A DNA stretch of 64,000 nucleotides from Shewanella sp. HN-41 (lineage in GTDB: Bacteria > Pseudomonadota > Gammaproteobacteria > Enterobacterales > Shewanellaceae): positions 1 through 64,000 of the forward strand of contig NZ_AFOZ01000023.1 in the NCBI RefSeq assembly GCF_000217915.1. The letters are read 5' to 3'. A program made the position numbers and the translations under genes. A model generated the notes under the pieces. The model was not told where the DNA came from, ran no database searches, and worked only from the letters and a program-made list of their open reading frames with translations. The first letter of the stretch is position 1; the number at the start of each line of letters is the position of its first letter. Positions 38,104 to 46,841 of the stretch are shown in pieces.

Positions 38104-39729
38104 TCAAGCTCGACAACGGGCAAAAATATCCAACTCGCCTTGATAAACTTGTGTCTTCACATTCATTAACCCTAGCAGGCTATCAAACAGATTATCGTGG
38201 GAGAACCCACCCTTAGCGGCTTCCTTGGCCAAACAACTCATATTCAAATGGTTATCTTGGTTAAATCCATCCGACAACCAAGCGAGCATTGGAACACTCG
38301 TTTGCTCCTCCGGTGCGATGCTGTAAGGCGCACCGTGCAAGTACATGCCAGATTCGCCCAGAGACTCGCCATGATCGGACAGGTACAACATGGCAGTATC
38401 AAATTTATTTTCTTGATTTTTAAGTTTTTTCACTACTTCGCTAATAATATAGTCAGTATATAAAATTGTGTTATCGTAGGTGTTCATCAACTCTTCGGCG
38501 CTGCAATTTTGAATATCACTACGTTGACAGTCAGGGGTAAATTTACGATGCTGCGCGGGGTAGCGCAGGAAGTAAGTCGGCCCATGGCTACCGATAATAT
38601 GCAGGACGATGGCAGTATCCTTACTCTCCGCCTTCGCTAAAGCCTCATCCAGTTTATTGAGCAGAACCTGATCAAAACAGTATTGCCCCGAACACTGCTC
38701 AGGATCACTATTCAAATCGATGGTGATATTCTCGACCTGATCGCACACACCTTTACAGCCCGAATCATTGTCGAACCATTGCACTTTAATACCTGCATGA
38801 TTAAGCACATCTATCGCCGTATCCTGGGCGTAGGCGCGACGAGCATCATAATCTTCCCGTCCCATGCGGGAGAACATGCATGGCAGAGACACTGCGGTTG
38901 CTGTGCCACAGGAATGAGTGTCTTTAAACACGATTAACCCTTGGTCCTGCGTATAGATATTCGTTGGCTTGTGATACCCATAATATTGGTAGTTCATTGA
39001 GCGTGCCGTCTCTCCCACCACCAGCACCAGCAAATTAGGCTTACCGTTAGCATTGGTACTGACATTGTTGGCATCCAATCCAAGCTGTTGATATTCAATG
39101 GGTGTTTGCAAATAGTGCACATTAATGTATTTCGCCGCTGCGCCAATAAAATAGGTTGGCACTATATAACGTTTGATTTGGTCATTATTGCGGCCAAAAG
39201 CGGCGTAATCTTGAAAATAGAAGAAGGCAATGAGTCCAACCCCCAGAAGCATGGCCACCATAAACAAGATTTTATGGAGCAATTCCTTAAAAAAGGGTTT
39301 GTACTGGATATCGGCCTTATAAATAAGGTATGAGGGTAAGATCCCCGTTAGCAACATATTGGCAATCGATGCGAAATTCACATACATCAAAGCTTCGGCG
39401 CTATTGGTTTGAAAGGTGTTTTCTATCATGCCGTAATCGAATACGACATTGTATTGAAAAGCCGCGAAAGACACACTCGATGACAGCATAGTGAGTATGA
39501 TAAAAAACGGTTTTATCAAGTACTTCACCGTAAACAGTGAGAATACAAAACTCAGTGCACAAGCTAGAAACAAGGGCATGGTCGCAATAAAAATTGGATC
39601 CACTTCCGGCTGTGTTTCAATACCTTTTTTAATGACTTCGAAGAGGGAAATATTAAAAATACACACGTAAAATAATGCAGTGATGAAAGTGAATCGATTC
39701 ACCGACAGAGTTTTCAATCTCGCTAACAC
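38104..39729 (-). CDS. Phosphoethanolamine-lipid A transferase, EptA family
   Basis: A 541-residue inner-membrane enzyme with five N-terminal helices (to about residue 165) and a periplasmic sulfatase-fold domain. The catalytic Thr is in VVGETARSMNYQYYG (about residue 238). Also visible are CGTATAVSLPCMFSR and the metal-binding SDHGESLGE. It adds phosphoethanolamine to lipid A and so can reduce polymyxin binding. Two inverted repeats directly upstream (39753-39787) may control it. No two-component genes are next to it. Confidence 0.9.
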   Translation of the reverse strand: MLARLKTLSVNRFTFITALFYVCIFNISLFEVIKKGIETQPEVDPIFIATMPLFLACALSFVFSLFTVKYLIKPFFIILTMLSSSVSFAAFQYNVVFDYGMIENTFQTNSAEALMYVNFASIANMLLTGILPSYLIYKADIQYKPFFKELLHKILFMVAMLLGVGLIAFFYFQDYAAFGRNNDQIKRYIVPTYFIGAAAKYINVHYLQTPIEYQQLGLDANNVSTNANGKPNLLVLVVGETARSMNYQYYGYHKPTNIYTQDQGLIVFKDTHSCGTATAVSLPCMFSRMGREDYDARRAYAQDTAIDVLNHAGIKVQWFDNDSGCKGVCDQVENITIDLNSDPEQCSGQYCFDQVLLNKLDEALAKAESKDTAIVLHIIGSHGPTYFLRYPAQHRKFTPDCQRSDIQNCSAEELMNTYDNTILYTDYIISEVVKKLKNQENKFDTAMLYLSDHGESLGESGMYLHGAPYSIAPEEQTSVPMLAWLSDGFNQDNHLNMSCLAKEAAKGGFSHDNLFDSLLGLMNVKTQVYQGELDIFARCRA

Positions 39730-39752
39730 TGATAACGCTCTCTCAAATTAAT

Positions 39753-39787
39753 AGTTAGCCGAAGCTAACTGATTTACCTTAAGGTAA
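39753..39787. promoter_or_regulatory. Two adjacent inverted repeats upstream of eptA-type gene
   Basis: AGTTAGC-cgaa-GCTAACT (39753-39770) and the perfect 14-base palindrome TTACCTTAAGGTAA (39774-39787) lie 24-58 bases upstream of the start at 39729. They are candidates for operator sites. The palindrome includes CTTAAG, a half-site of the PmrA/PhoP box type, but a second half-site at the expected spacing is not seen. Confidence 0.45.
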
Positions 39788-39791
39788 TCTT

Positions 39792-39860
39792 ATGACTACA
39801 TTTTTGTGCCATAGTACCAAGCTGCTCGCAATGGCTCAAATGGATTATGGCCGCAATTAA
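39792..39860 (+). CDS. Possible 22-residue small ORF
   Basis: ATG with AAGGT 6 bases upstream opens a 22-codon frame (MTTFLCHSTKLL...) ending at 39860, and a strong terminator follows 19 bases later (39879-39916). It is divergent from the eptA-type gene. It could be a small protein, a leader peptide or part of a small RNA; there is no similarity I recognise. Confidence 0.3.
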   Translation: MTTFLCHSTKLLAMAQMDYGRN

Positions 39861-39878
39861 CGGGTCAGCAACAAGCTA

Positions 39879-39916
39879 AAAAAACGGCCGAACCTCTGAA
39901 AATTCGACCGTTTTTT
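39879..39916 (+). terminator. Rho-independent terminator with no obvious gene
   Basis: AAAAAACGGCCGAA (39879-39892) pairs with TTCGACCGTTTTTT (39903-39916) with one mismatch and ends in six T. It works on paper in both directions. The nearest plus-strand candidate is the 22-codon frame. The remainder, 39917-40250, is AT-rich and shows nothing else I can support. Confidence 0.75.
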
Positions 39917-40250
39917 GCTCCCCAACCTATAGGGACTTGCTCGGTTGCACCATCAACGTGTAAACATTTTATGTCCGACAATGATTATCGTAACTGCTGT
40001 AATATGTAGGCAAGCGCCATTGAATTTAGTTCCGTTGCTTAATGATTATCTGCCGTCATCTGGCCATCTAGTGCATTTGCGTATTCGATTCATTCCTTTT
40101 TAAACTAAACCCAGCACAATTTCTGCCATTACATTACCTTAATAGTTAGTCAGTTCAACTATTCATCCAATAATAATGTAACAAAAGATAAGCAATTGTA
40201 ATCACGAATGATTAATTGAGAATGAATGAAGGGATGCGATATGAGGTGCC

Positions 40251-40276
40251 ATAAAAATGCGCCCACGGGGGGCGCA
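40251..40276 (-). terminator. Terminator of the dmeF-marR operon
   Basis: TGCGCCC (40258-40264) pairs with GGGCGCA (40270-40276). On the minus strand it is followed by TTTTTAT. It starts about 20 bases after the marR-type stop. Confidence 0.85.
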
Positions 40277-40297
40277 GACTGAGCGCTTGAGCATCGA

Positions 40298-40762
40298 TTA
40301 AAATTCGTTATTCATGCGGGAAAGTAGATTGAGTAGCACTATGCGCTCCTCACTGTTCATTTTGGCGGTCAAATCCGTCGTGAGTTGTAAATGCAGCGCA
40401 TCATGTTCGAGGAACAAAGCTCGGCCTTTTTCGGTGAGCTCCACTAATATCGAACGTCGATCGCTTTCATGGGGGCGACGAACAACCCACTGCGCTTCGA
40501 CCATTTTATCAATTTGCACTGTCAGTGTGCCTGTGGTCACACCTATTTTATCGGCCAGTTCCTTCATCCGCATCGATCCGTGTACACCGAGGAGTTCTAT
40601 CGTGTGTACCTGCGATAAACTAAAACCTTTATCACGGACAATGGCATGTTCCCAAGAGGACAGCTTTTCGTAAAACTCAATGATCACATGGTTCAACGCT
40701 TGATCGGTCGAATGAGCCGAAGTTAAATGCGGATCACTTACATGCAATTGTTCAACAGTCAT
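40298..40762 (-). CDS. MarR family transcriptional regulator
   Basis: A 154-residue winged-helix regulator. The DNA-binding part shows GSMRMKELADKIGVTTGTLTVQIDKMV-type sequence (MKELADKIGVTTGTLTVQI, about residues 65-83) and the wing RRPHESDRRSILVELTEKG. Helices at both ends form the dimer. It follows dmeF by 9 bp on the same strand, so it probably autoregulates the metal-efflux operon through the inverted repeats at 42062-42116. A metal effector is inferred from the partner. Confidence 0.92.
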   Translation of the reverse strand: MTVEQLHVSDPHLTSAHSTDQALNHVIIEFYEKLSSWEHAIVRDKGFSLSQVHTIELLGVHGSMRMKELADKIGVTTGTLTVQIDKMVEAQWVVRRPHESDRRSILVELTEKGRALFLEHDALHLQLTTDLTAKMNSEERIVLLNLLSRMNNEF

Positions 40763-40771
40763 TTGTCATCC

Positions 40772-42001
40772 TTAGTTTGTCATGCTTAGTTTGTCATTCT
40801 TAGTGACACACTCGCATTGGCGACAAGTATGCAGCTCTATGGTGATATGGGATAACTCAGGGAATTTAGCCAGCAACTGATTAAAATAACTGGCTTCTTT
40901 CGGTGAGTGAGACACGATTGACACCATAATAGCATGGTGATCGGCACTCACTCGCCAAATATGTAAGTCGGCCACTTGGTGGTCTGGCACGGCTTCGATG
41001 GTTTCTCTGACCTGACGTTGCAGGGAGGCTTTCACGCCACCATCCAAGAGAATTGGACTCGTTTGCTGGATGAGCCCCCAGGACCAACGGCTAATAATGA
41101 TGGCACCCACTATGCCCATAACGGGGTCGAGCCAAGTCAATCCCATATACTTACCAAAGAGTAGTGCGGCAATCGCCAGCACAGAAGTTAAAGCATCGGC
41201 TAAGACATGGAAATAAGCGGCGCGGAGGTTGTGATCATGCCCGCCATGACTGTGGGCAGAGTGTTCATGCTCATGCTCATGCTCATGCTCATGCTCATGC
41301 TCATGCTCATGCTCATGCTCATGCTCATGCTCATGCTCATGCTCATGCTCATGCTCATGCTCTGCATTATGGGAAGAATCTTGCTGACAGCAATGGCGAT
41401 GATCATGATCTTCGTGGTCTTCGTGGTCTTCGTGGTCTTCGTGGTCATCGTGGTCATGGTGGTCATGGTGGTCATGGTCATGCTGATGCCCATGATCATG
41501 GGTATGATGATCTTTGAGCAAAAACACACTGAGCACATTTACACTTAATCCAATGACCGCCACAAAAATCGCTTCGTTAAAATGAATTTGCTCCGGATTA
41601 ATCAAGCGTATTCCCGATTCAATCAACATCACTAAGGCGACCAATCCCAAGGCTATCGCACTGGTGTAACCGCCGAGCACACTCACCTTGCCCGTACCAA
41701 AGGCAAATGCAGGGTCGTTAGCATGTTTACGGGCATAGGAATAAGCAAAGAGTGTGATCATAAAAGCGGCCGCATGTGTTCCCATATGCCAACCATCGGC
41801 AAGGAGTGCCATTGACCCATACAGGGTCCCAGCAACAATCTCGGCCACCATAGTGATCACTGTCAGATAAAGTACATAACGGGTATTTTTTTCACCCTCT
41901 GTATTTGGGTTCGAAAAAACATGGCCATGTTGCCACTGGGCAATCGAGTGCCCAAGACCTGAGTTATCTGTGGGTTCTTGTCTAGCGTGCTTTGATTTCA
42001 T
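40772..42001 (-). CDS. dmeF: Cation diffusion facilitator, DmeF-type, with repetitive His-rich loop
   Basis: A 409-residue CDF efflux transporter, probably for Co(II)/Ni(II) or related divalent metals. Six helices with the metal-site ADGWHMGTHAAAF and HVLADALTSV segments are visible. A cytoplasmic loop between helices 4 and 5 is an extreme low-complexity His/Asp/Glu tract: HED repeats, then about sixteen EH dipeptides. The C-terminal domain holds LHIWRVSADHHA and a CRQCEC cysteine cluster. ATG 42001 has AGGGAG 8 bases upstream; the frame opens at 42025. Near the 3' end a 14-base unit (CTTAGTTTGTCATG) is duplicated at 40771-40798. Confidence 0.92.
   Translation of the reverse strand: MKSKHARQEPTDNSGLGHSIAQWQHGHVFSNPNTEGEKNTRYVLYLTVITMVAEIVAGTLYGSMALLADGWHMGTHAAAFMITLFAYSYARKHANDPAFAFGTGKVSVLGGYTSAIALGLVALVMLIESGIRLINPEQIHFNEAIFVAVIGLSVNVLSVFLLKDHHTHDHGHQHDHDHHDHHDHDDHEDHEDHEDHEDHDHRHCCQQDSSHNAEHEHEHEHEHEHEHEHEHEHEHEHEHEHEHEHEHSAHSHGGHDHNLRAAYFHVLADALTSVLAIAALLFGKYMGLTWLDPVMGIVGAIIISRWSWGLIQQTSPILLDGGVKASLQRQVRETIEAVPDHQVADLHIWRVSADHHAIMVSIVSHSPKEASYFNQLLAKFPELSHITIELHTCRQCECVTKNDKLSMTN
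41265..41360 (+). repeat. Hexanucleotide tandem repeat (TCATGC)n inside dmeF
   Basis: About sixteen uninterrupted copies of TCATGC, encoding alternating Glu-His on the minus strand. The unit of six keeps the frame whatever the copy number, so the length of the metal-binding loop can vary without breaking the gene. Confidence 0.95.
41410..41478 (+). repeat. Nine-base tandem repeat inside dmeF (HED / HDH tract)
   Basis: Imperfect copies of a unit like TCGTGGTCT drifting into TCATGGTGG, encoding HED and then HDH/HDD triplets. Like the neighbouring hexamer array it is in frame. Confidence 0.85.
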
Positions 42002-42061
42002 TATATTTCTCCCTACACGGCACAAAATTGGATACCTGATGGTAGACTCTCAACCGGATTA

Positions 42062-42116
42062 TAGTTTGAAAATCAAAATATATGAATATCAAATTAGTTA
42101 AAAATCAAACTAATTT
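42062..42116. promoter_or_regulatory. Two inverted-repeat candidate operators for the dmeF-marR operon
   Basis: Two related palindromes lie upstream of dmeF. At 42062-42081, TAGTTTGA-AAA-TCAAAATA is imperfect; at 42091-42116, AAATTAGTT and AACTAATTT are perfect arms around an 8-base spacer that includes TCAAACTA. The shared half-site TTAGTTTGA/TCAAACTAA suits a MarR dimer and suggests autoregulation by the downstream marR-type gene. Confidence 0.6.
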
Positions 42117-42255
42117 TTACTATCCAGTTTCCCCTTTCTACCCTCTCCTCTATAAGGGATGCTGCTGCCACTAAGATTAAGGGAATGGCAATGCCGCCCG
42201 AGGGGAAACGAGCCCAAAGCGCGATCTGCGGGGAAGATGGGGAGGATAAATAAGC

Positions 42256-42279
42256 AAAAAGCCGCTGCTGCGGCTTTTT
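42256..42279 (-). terminator. Strong hairpin terminator downstream of the ynhF-like gene
   Basis: AAAAAGCCGC (42256-42265) and GCGGCTTTTT (42270-42279) form a 10-base stem with a four-base loop. It is bidirectional in sequence. It lies about 90 bases after the minus-strand small gene at 42369. The remaining 42117-42255 holds no gene I can support. Confidence 0.85.
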
Positions 42280-42368
42280 GTTTGGGATAGTCAATTGAGG
42301 AGACTCATCTCCACAATGACAACGACGCCCTAGGTCAGACTTAGCCAAGGGGCGACAATAAAAATAGA

Positions 42369-42455
42369 TTAAAAGATAGAGACAAAGAACGCACTGAAAA
42401 ATAAAGCAATTACAAGTGTGGTACCTAACGCCATTTTAAGTTCGGTGTTCATCAT
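42369..42455 (-). CDS. YnhF-like single-helix micro membrane protein
   Basis: A 28-residue protein, MMNTELKMALGTT then a hydrophobic helix ending AFFVSIF. GGAGAG lies 4 bases before the first of two ATG codons (42455 and 42452). The start NTELKxxLxTT and the length agree with remembered E. coli YnhF (29 residues, STDLKFSLVTT). YnhF is a small inner-membrane protein of unknown role. A terminator follows. Confidence 0.78.
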   Translation of the reverse strand: MMNTELKMALGTTLVIALFFSAFFVSIF

Positions 42456-42725
42456 TCACTCTCCTAGTTGGTATGATGACATTATTATCAACCTAGTGAT
42501 AAAAGCCCATGTTTGTCTATGCATTTTGTGAGCGATAGCTAAATTATCACTCACGATTAGCCCCATTCATTCAAAAATTGTGATGTAAAACGCCTCTGTA
42601 TTGCCTAGCACCATCGGAAGTGAAATGCCAAGGGTTTAAAAGGCGACTTCACAGCGGAATTTTCTGCCATCAGCAAATACATCTTTGATATACTCCTCAC
42701 GCCATTCATTTATCGAGATAATTCC

Positions 42726-43136
42726 ATGTCGCAACTGTTACACACTATGATCCGGGTCGGTAATTTAGAACGCAGCATCGCTTTTTACACCCAAGTGCTA
42801 GGCATGAAACTACTACGCACCTCAGAAAACCCCCAATATCAATATTCTTTAGCCTTTGTGGGCTATGGTGAGGAGTCGACGGGCCAAGCTGTCGTCGAGC
42901 TGACCTATAACTGGGGGACAGATAAATATGATTTAGGCACAGGTTTTGGTCATCTCGCTATTGGCGATGAAGACATTTACGCCCGTTGTGCAGCCATTGC
43001 GGCGGCTGGCGGCAAAGTCACACGCGCCCCAGGCCCAGTTGCGGGTGGCACCACGGAGATCGCCTTCGTTGAAGATCCCGATGGTTACAAGATTGAGTTT
43101 ATTCAGATGAAATCGGCAACCCAAGGGCTAGGATAA
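42726..43136 (+). CDS. gloA: Lactoylglutathione lyase (glyoxalase I)
   Basis: A 136-residue glyoxalase I, converting the methylglyoxal-glutathione hemithioacetal to lactoylglutathione. The metal ligands are visible in [14 protein letters not shown] (His5), VELTYNWG (Glu), GFGHLAIG (His) and IEFIQM (Glu). The length equals E. coli GloA (135). It is convergent with msrQ across the 7-base repeat. Confidence 0.96.
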   Translation: MSQLLHTMIRVGNLERSIAFYTQVLGMKLLRTSENPQYQYSLAFVGYGEESTGQAVVELTYNWGTDKYDLGTGFGHLAIGDEDIYARCAAIAAAGGKVTRAPGPVAGGTTEIAFVEDPDGYKIEFIQMKSATQGLG

Positions 43137-43158
43137 CTTACCGTTAGCTTTAGGACCT

Positions 43159-43207
43159 AGGTTCTAGGTTCTAGGTTCTAGGTTCTAGGTTCTAGGTTCT
43201 AGGTTCT
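43159..43207. repeat. Seven-base tandem repeat (AGGTTCT)7 at the msrQ 3' end
   Basis: Seven perfect head-to-tail copies of AGGTTCT. The array overlaps the last codons of msrQ (minus strand): the final EPRT and the TAG stop are read from the repeat itself. The rest fills the short space between msrQ and gloA. Such arrays change copy number by slippage. Confidence 0.95.
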
Positions 43208-43836
43208 TTAGCTATCTTAGTCATCTCTACTGGGCGAGCCAGACGCTTCCTATGCCAGTTTGGCAAGCGCCATAGCAGCAATAGGCTCAAGCCCAAAAGA
43301 TACAGACTCGGCTCAATAATCTCTGATTTTACCGACCAATAAAAATGGATAGGCGCCAGAAGTGCAACAAGGTAAACCCCATTGTGCAGTGTTTGCCAAC
43401 GGCGCCCCATCTTACGCATCAAAGCCTTAAATGACGTGACCGCTAAGGCTGTCACAATCAGGTAAGCCACGGCTCCCACTAATATGTAGGGACGTTTCAC
43501 CACTTCACTCAACAGCAAATCCCATGCAAACAGCAGATCTAAACTGAAAAAAGCCGTTATATGCAAACTGGCATAGGCAAACACATATAAACCGACGAGG
43601 CGGCGAGTCTGCATTAAGAATCCCAGCTTAAACGCTTTTGCTACGGGTGAAATCAATAGCGTTGCCACTAAGGCATTGAGGGCGCCTATCCCCGTAAAGT
43701 GAATAATGTACTGTACGGGATCGCCACCGGCCCGCCCTGCCATAACACTGAATACGAGCAAGACGAGGGGCAATAGCCCCACGAAATGAAATACTGTTTT
43801 AAGCAAAATCAGCTGCTTAGCCGTCAACTTGAGCAT
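43192..43836 (-). CDS. msrQ: Heme-binding membrane subunit MsrQ of the periplasmic methionine sulfoxide reductase
   Basis: A 214-residue membrane protein with six helices and conserved heme ligands (LIHFTGIGALNA-type, ASLHITAFFSLDL, LHNGVYLVALLAPIHFYW). It passes electrons from the quinone pool to MsrP. The gene follows msrP by 28 bp. Its last few codons come from the AGGTTCT repeat array, so the exact C-terminus may vary with copy number only if the array shrinks below one unit. Confidence 0.94.
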   Translation of the reverse strand: MLKLTAKQLILLKTVFHFVGLLPLVLLVFSVMAGRAGGDPVQYIIHFTGIGALNALVATLLISPVAKAFKLGFLMQTRRLVGLYVFAYASLHITAFFSLDLLFAWDLLLSEVVKRPYILVGAVAYLIVTALAVTSFKALMRKMGRRWQTLHNGVYLVALLAPIHFYWSVKSEIIEPSLYLLGLSLLLLWRLPNWHRKRLARPVEMTKIAKEPRT

Positions 43837-43864
43837 AGGTTATTCCCATCAACATATCACTGGG

Positions 43865-44899
43865 TCAATAAAATTTACGTAAATCCATATCCCCATAGAG
43901 CGATGCGACAAACTCACCATAACCATTAAAGGGTTGGGTATCGATACGCTTTGCCGAAAATAACCCCCCTTCACCGATCCGACGTTCACTTGCCTGGGAC
44001 CAGCGGGGATGATCGACCGCAGGGTTAACATTGGCATAAAAGCCATATTCATGGGGGGCTAATTGATTCCAACTCGTGGGCGGCTGTTTGTCCATCACCC
44101 GAATTCTCACTATGGACTTAATGCTCTTAAAACCGTATTTCCAAGGCACGACTAACCGTATTGGCGCACCATTTTGAGGGGGCAAGGTTTTGCCATATAA
44201 GCCCACCGACATCAACGTCAGATCGTTCATCGCCTCGGCCAGAGTTAAGCCCTCAACGTAGGGATAATGAATACCACCGCCCATTAAGCGGCTCTTTTGT
44301 CCCGGCATTTGCTCGGGATCGAAGGCGGTTTCAAAGGCAACATACTTACCTTTGTGGGTCACACCGACTTTCTTCAGTAATGCCGCCAGTGGAAATCCGA
44401 CCCAAGGGATCACCATGGACCAGGCTTCGACACACCGTAAGCGATAGGTTCGCTCCTCTAGGGGAAACATTTTAGTGAGGTCATTAAAATCCAGCGTCAT
44501 AGGCCGTTCAACTTCGCCTTCGATCCGCAATTGCCAAGGATCAACCTTAAATTTTTGGGCATTATCGGCGGGATCTTGCTTGCTCGTGCCGAACTCATAA
44601 AAATTATTATGGGTTGTGACTTTATCAAAGGGCGTTAACACTTCACTGGTGCCGTAGCGCTGGTTAGTTTGAAAGGTCAGTGGCGTGGTAATAAAGGAGG
44701 ACTTAGGCTGCTCACCAAAAAGGTCGAACAGGCCCGCCTGCACATAACCTGGGATACTTGCACCAATAGCCCCTAGACCCATGGCTTTAACAATTTGCCT
44801 TCGTGCACGAAACACAGACTCAGGTGTCACTTGGTTATCCTGAAGATGCCACTGCGCTTTTTTAAGAATACCTGATGTAAAACGGGAATAATTAGCCAA
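43865..44899 (-). CDS. msrP: Periplasmic protein-methionine-sulfoxide reductase catalytic subunit MsrP
   Basis: A 344-residue molybdopterin enzyme that repairs methionine sulfoxide in periplasmic proteins. A twin-arginine signal is present ([18 protein letters not shown], about residues 31-48). The Mo-coordinating Cys is in [14 protein letters not shown] (about residue 154), with the conserved [12 protein letters not shown] and the C-terminal GDMDLRKFY. Operon with msrQ. Confidence 0.95.
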   Translation of the reverse strand: MANYSRFTSGILKKAQWHLQDNQVTPESVFRARRQIVKAMGLGAIGASIPGYVQAGLFDLFGEQPKSSFITTPLTFQTNQRYGTSEVLTPFDKVTTHNNFYEFGTSKQDPADNAQKFKVDPWQLRIEGEVERPMTLDFNDLTKMFPLEERTYRLRCVEAWSMVIPWVGFPLAALLKKVGVTHKGKYVAFETAFDPEQMPGQKSRLMGGGIHYPYVEGLTLAEAMNDLTLMSVGLYGKTLPPQNGAPIRLVVPWKYGFKSIKSIVRIRVMDKQPPTSWNQLAPHEYGFYANVNPAVDHPRWSQASERRIGEGGLFSAKRIDTQPFNGYGEFVASLYGDMDLRKFY

Positions 44900-45159
44900 T
44901 TGACACCTCTATCATTATTGCGACTGTTTTAGGGTCTACTCACTGTAGCCCAAGGCTCAGCATACGATTCTGTAGCGTACTGTTCTAAAGCACATATGGG
45001 TATAGACAGTGGAATACAGGAAAATCTTTCATTACCACTTTAAATGTATAAGACTTGCTCATTCAAGCCAGCGCACAAACAGATTGTTCATTAAAGCACT
45101 TGAAGCCTTTTAGGGGGCATGCGACCCTAAGCGCCAAAGCTAAAGGAGTGCTAGTGACC

Positions 45160-46737
45160 ATGCCATTTTCTCAATCTTTTTCCGTTGCCGACATCATCGG
45201 CCTTCTCGCCGTCGCATTTTTGGGGTTATTAATCGGTGCCCTACTCAATCAACGTTTAACCCGCCAACGCTGGCAACAGTTTAAGGACGAGCTCGAACAG
45301 GAAATGCGCCAAGTGAATGAAGACGCAGAACTTTCCCTCGCGCAGCAGCAAATATTAGTCGACGATAAAGACACCCAACTGCGCCAATATCAGCAAAGAC
45401 TTGAGCAGAAGATTGAGCAACTGGGCAAAGCTGAAGCCTTAGCCGAGCGCGTGCCTAATTTAGAGCAACAGGTCAATGACAGCCAACGTCGGCAGTTAGA
45501 GTTGCAGTTAGCCCTGTCAAAGTCTAACGCTATGCAGCAAACCATTCAGGCAAAAGCCGAAGCACAACACACATCCCTACAGGAAAAAATTGTCACACTA
45601 GAAAGCGCCGAAGTGCGTTTACAGACTCAGTTTGAAAATCTTGCCAATCGAATATTTGAGGAACGCAGTGAGAATTTTAAGCACCAAAATGCCAGCCAAT
45701 TAGAGGGAGTGCTTGGGCCACTTAAGCAACAGTTAGAAGGTTTTAGACAACAAATTCGTGAATCCTACACCCACGAACAATCCGAGCGTAGCGCCCTTAA
45801 GCACCAACTCGAACATTTGCGCGATCTCAACCTTAAGATGAGCCAAGACGCCATCAACTTAACCAAGGCGCTCAAAGGCGATAATAAGCAACAGGGCAAC
45901 TGGGGTGAAGTGATTTTAGACCGAGTACTGCAGGAAAGTGGCCTACGTGAGGGCCATGAGTATCATACCCAGCAGGATCTAAAGGATGACAATGGCAAGC
46001 GCTTTAAGCCCGATGTCATAGTGCATTTGCCAGAGAATAAAGATGTCGTGATCGATGCCAAAATGTCGCTGCTAAGCTACGAGCGTTACTTTAACAGTGA
46101 AGATCCACAACTGCGCCAACAGGCCATCAACGAACATGTGCTTTCTATTCGTAATCATATAAAAGGGCTGAGCCAGAAAGACTATCAACGCCTGCATGGG
46201 CTTAAAAGCCTAGACTATGTGCTGATGTTTATTCCGATTGAACCCGCATTCTTATTGGCTTTAGAACACGACCCAAGCCTAGTGAACTTTGCCCTAGAGC
46301 AGAACATCATGCTGGTGAGCCCAACGAATCTATTGGTCGCCCTGCGTACCATCAACAATATCTGGCGCTATGAATATCAAAACCAACACGCCCAGACGAT
46401 AGCCAAACAAGCGGGCCGTATTTACGATAAGCTCTGCGGTTATATTGAAGATATGGAAAAACTGGGCCGAGCCCTAGATAACGCCGAAAAAACCTATCAT
46501 AGTGCGATGAATAAGTTGGCTTCAGGTAAGGGGAACTTAGTCCGCCAGGCCCACTTGATGCAACAATTAGGGGTAGATACCAGCAAGCAATTGGATAAAA
46601 TGTTGCTTGAGAAAGCCCTCAACGAGGCATTGGACGACAATGATATCGAACAACATGATGTCGAAGAAACTGAAGGAGAGCAGGACACCGCCCAGACCCT
46701 TGAGCCTAAGGATGCCGCAGCACTCGAACACTATTAA
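45160..46737 (+). CDS. rmuC: DNA recombination protein RmuC
   Basis: A 525-residue protein with an N-terminal membrane helix (about residues 8-28), a long coiled coil (about 35-210) and the RmuC nuclease-like domain with KPDVIVHLPENKDVVIDAK and NWGEVILDRVLQESGL. RmuC limits inversion rearrangements in E. coli. AAGGAG precedes by 11 bases ATG 45160, or by 5 bases GTG 45154; the longer open frame (45055) is not family-like. The acidic C-terminus (EQHDVEETEGEQD) is typical. Confidence 0.93.
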   Translation: MPFSQSFSVADIIGLLAVAFLGLLIGALLNQRLTRQRWQQFKDELEQEMRQVNEDAELSLAQQQILVDDKDTQLRQYQQRLEQKIEQLGKAEALAERVPNLEQQVNDSQRRQLELQLALSKSNAMQQTIQAKAEAQHTSLQEKIVTLESAEVRLQTQFENLANRIFEERSENFKHQNASQLEGVLGPLKQQLEGFRQQIRESYTHEQSERSALKHQLEHLRDLNLKMSQDAINLTKALKGDNKQQGNWGEVILDRVLQESGLREGHEYHTQQDLKDDNGKRFKPDVIVHLPENKDVVIDAKMSLLSYERYFNSEDPQLRQQAINEHVLSIRNHIKGLSQKDYQRLHGLKSLDYVLMFIPIEPAFLLALEHDPSLVNFALEQNIMLVSPTNLLVALRTINNIWRYEYQNQHAQTIAKQAGRIYDKLCGYIEDMEKLGRALDNAEKTYHSAMNKLASGKGNLVRQAHLMQQLGVDTSKQLDKMLLEKALNEALDDNDIEQHDVEETEGEQDTAQTLEPKDAAALEHY

Positions 46738-46841
46738 GCACATACATTAATTAAGCACATACGTTAAAAACTGAATCTATTTCACCTTGAATCGATACGG
46801 AAATGTCGATTGTGACCTTGATGCCCGGAGGCAAAAACTGC

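Noticed and set aside
41265..41478. Possible CRISPR-like repeat array
   Set aside because: Units are contiguous without spacers and encode protein; no cas genes are present.
41164..41548. Long low-complexity open frames on the plus strand opposite dmeF
   Set aside because: They arise only from the repeat units and are antisense to a clear CDF transporter.
42185..42253. 22-codon plus-strand frame before the terminator at 42256
   Set aside because: No recognisable content; the terminator fits the minus-strand ynhF-like gene better.
43159..43207. Possible attachment site or insertion-sequence end
   Set aside because: A pure short tandem repeat with no integrase, transposase or matching copy elsewhere in the window.
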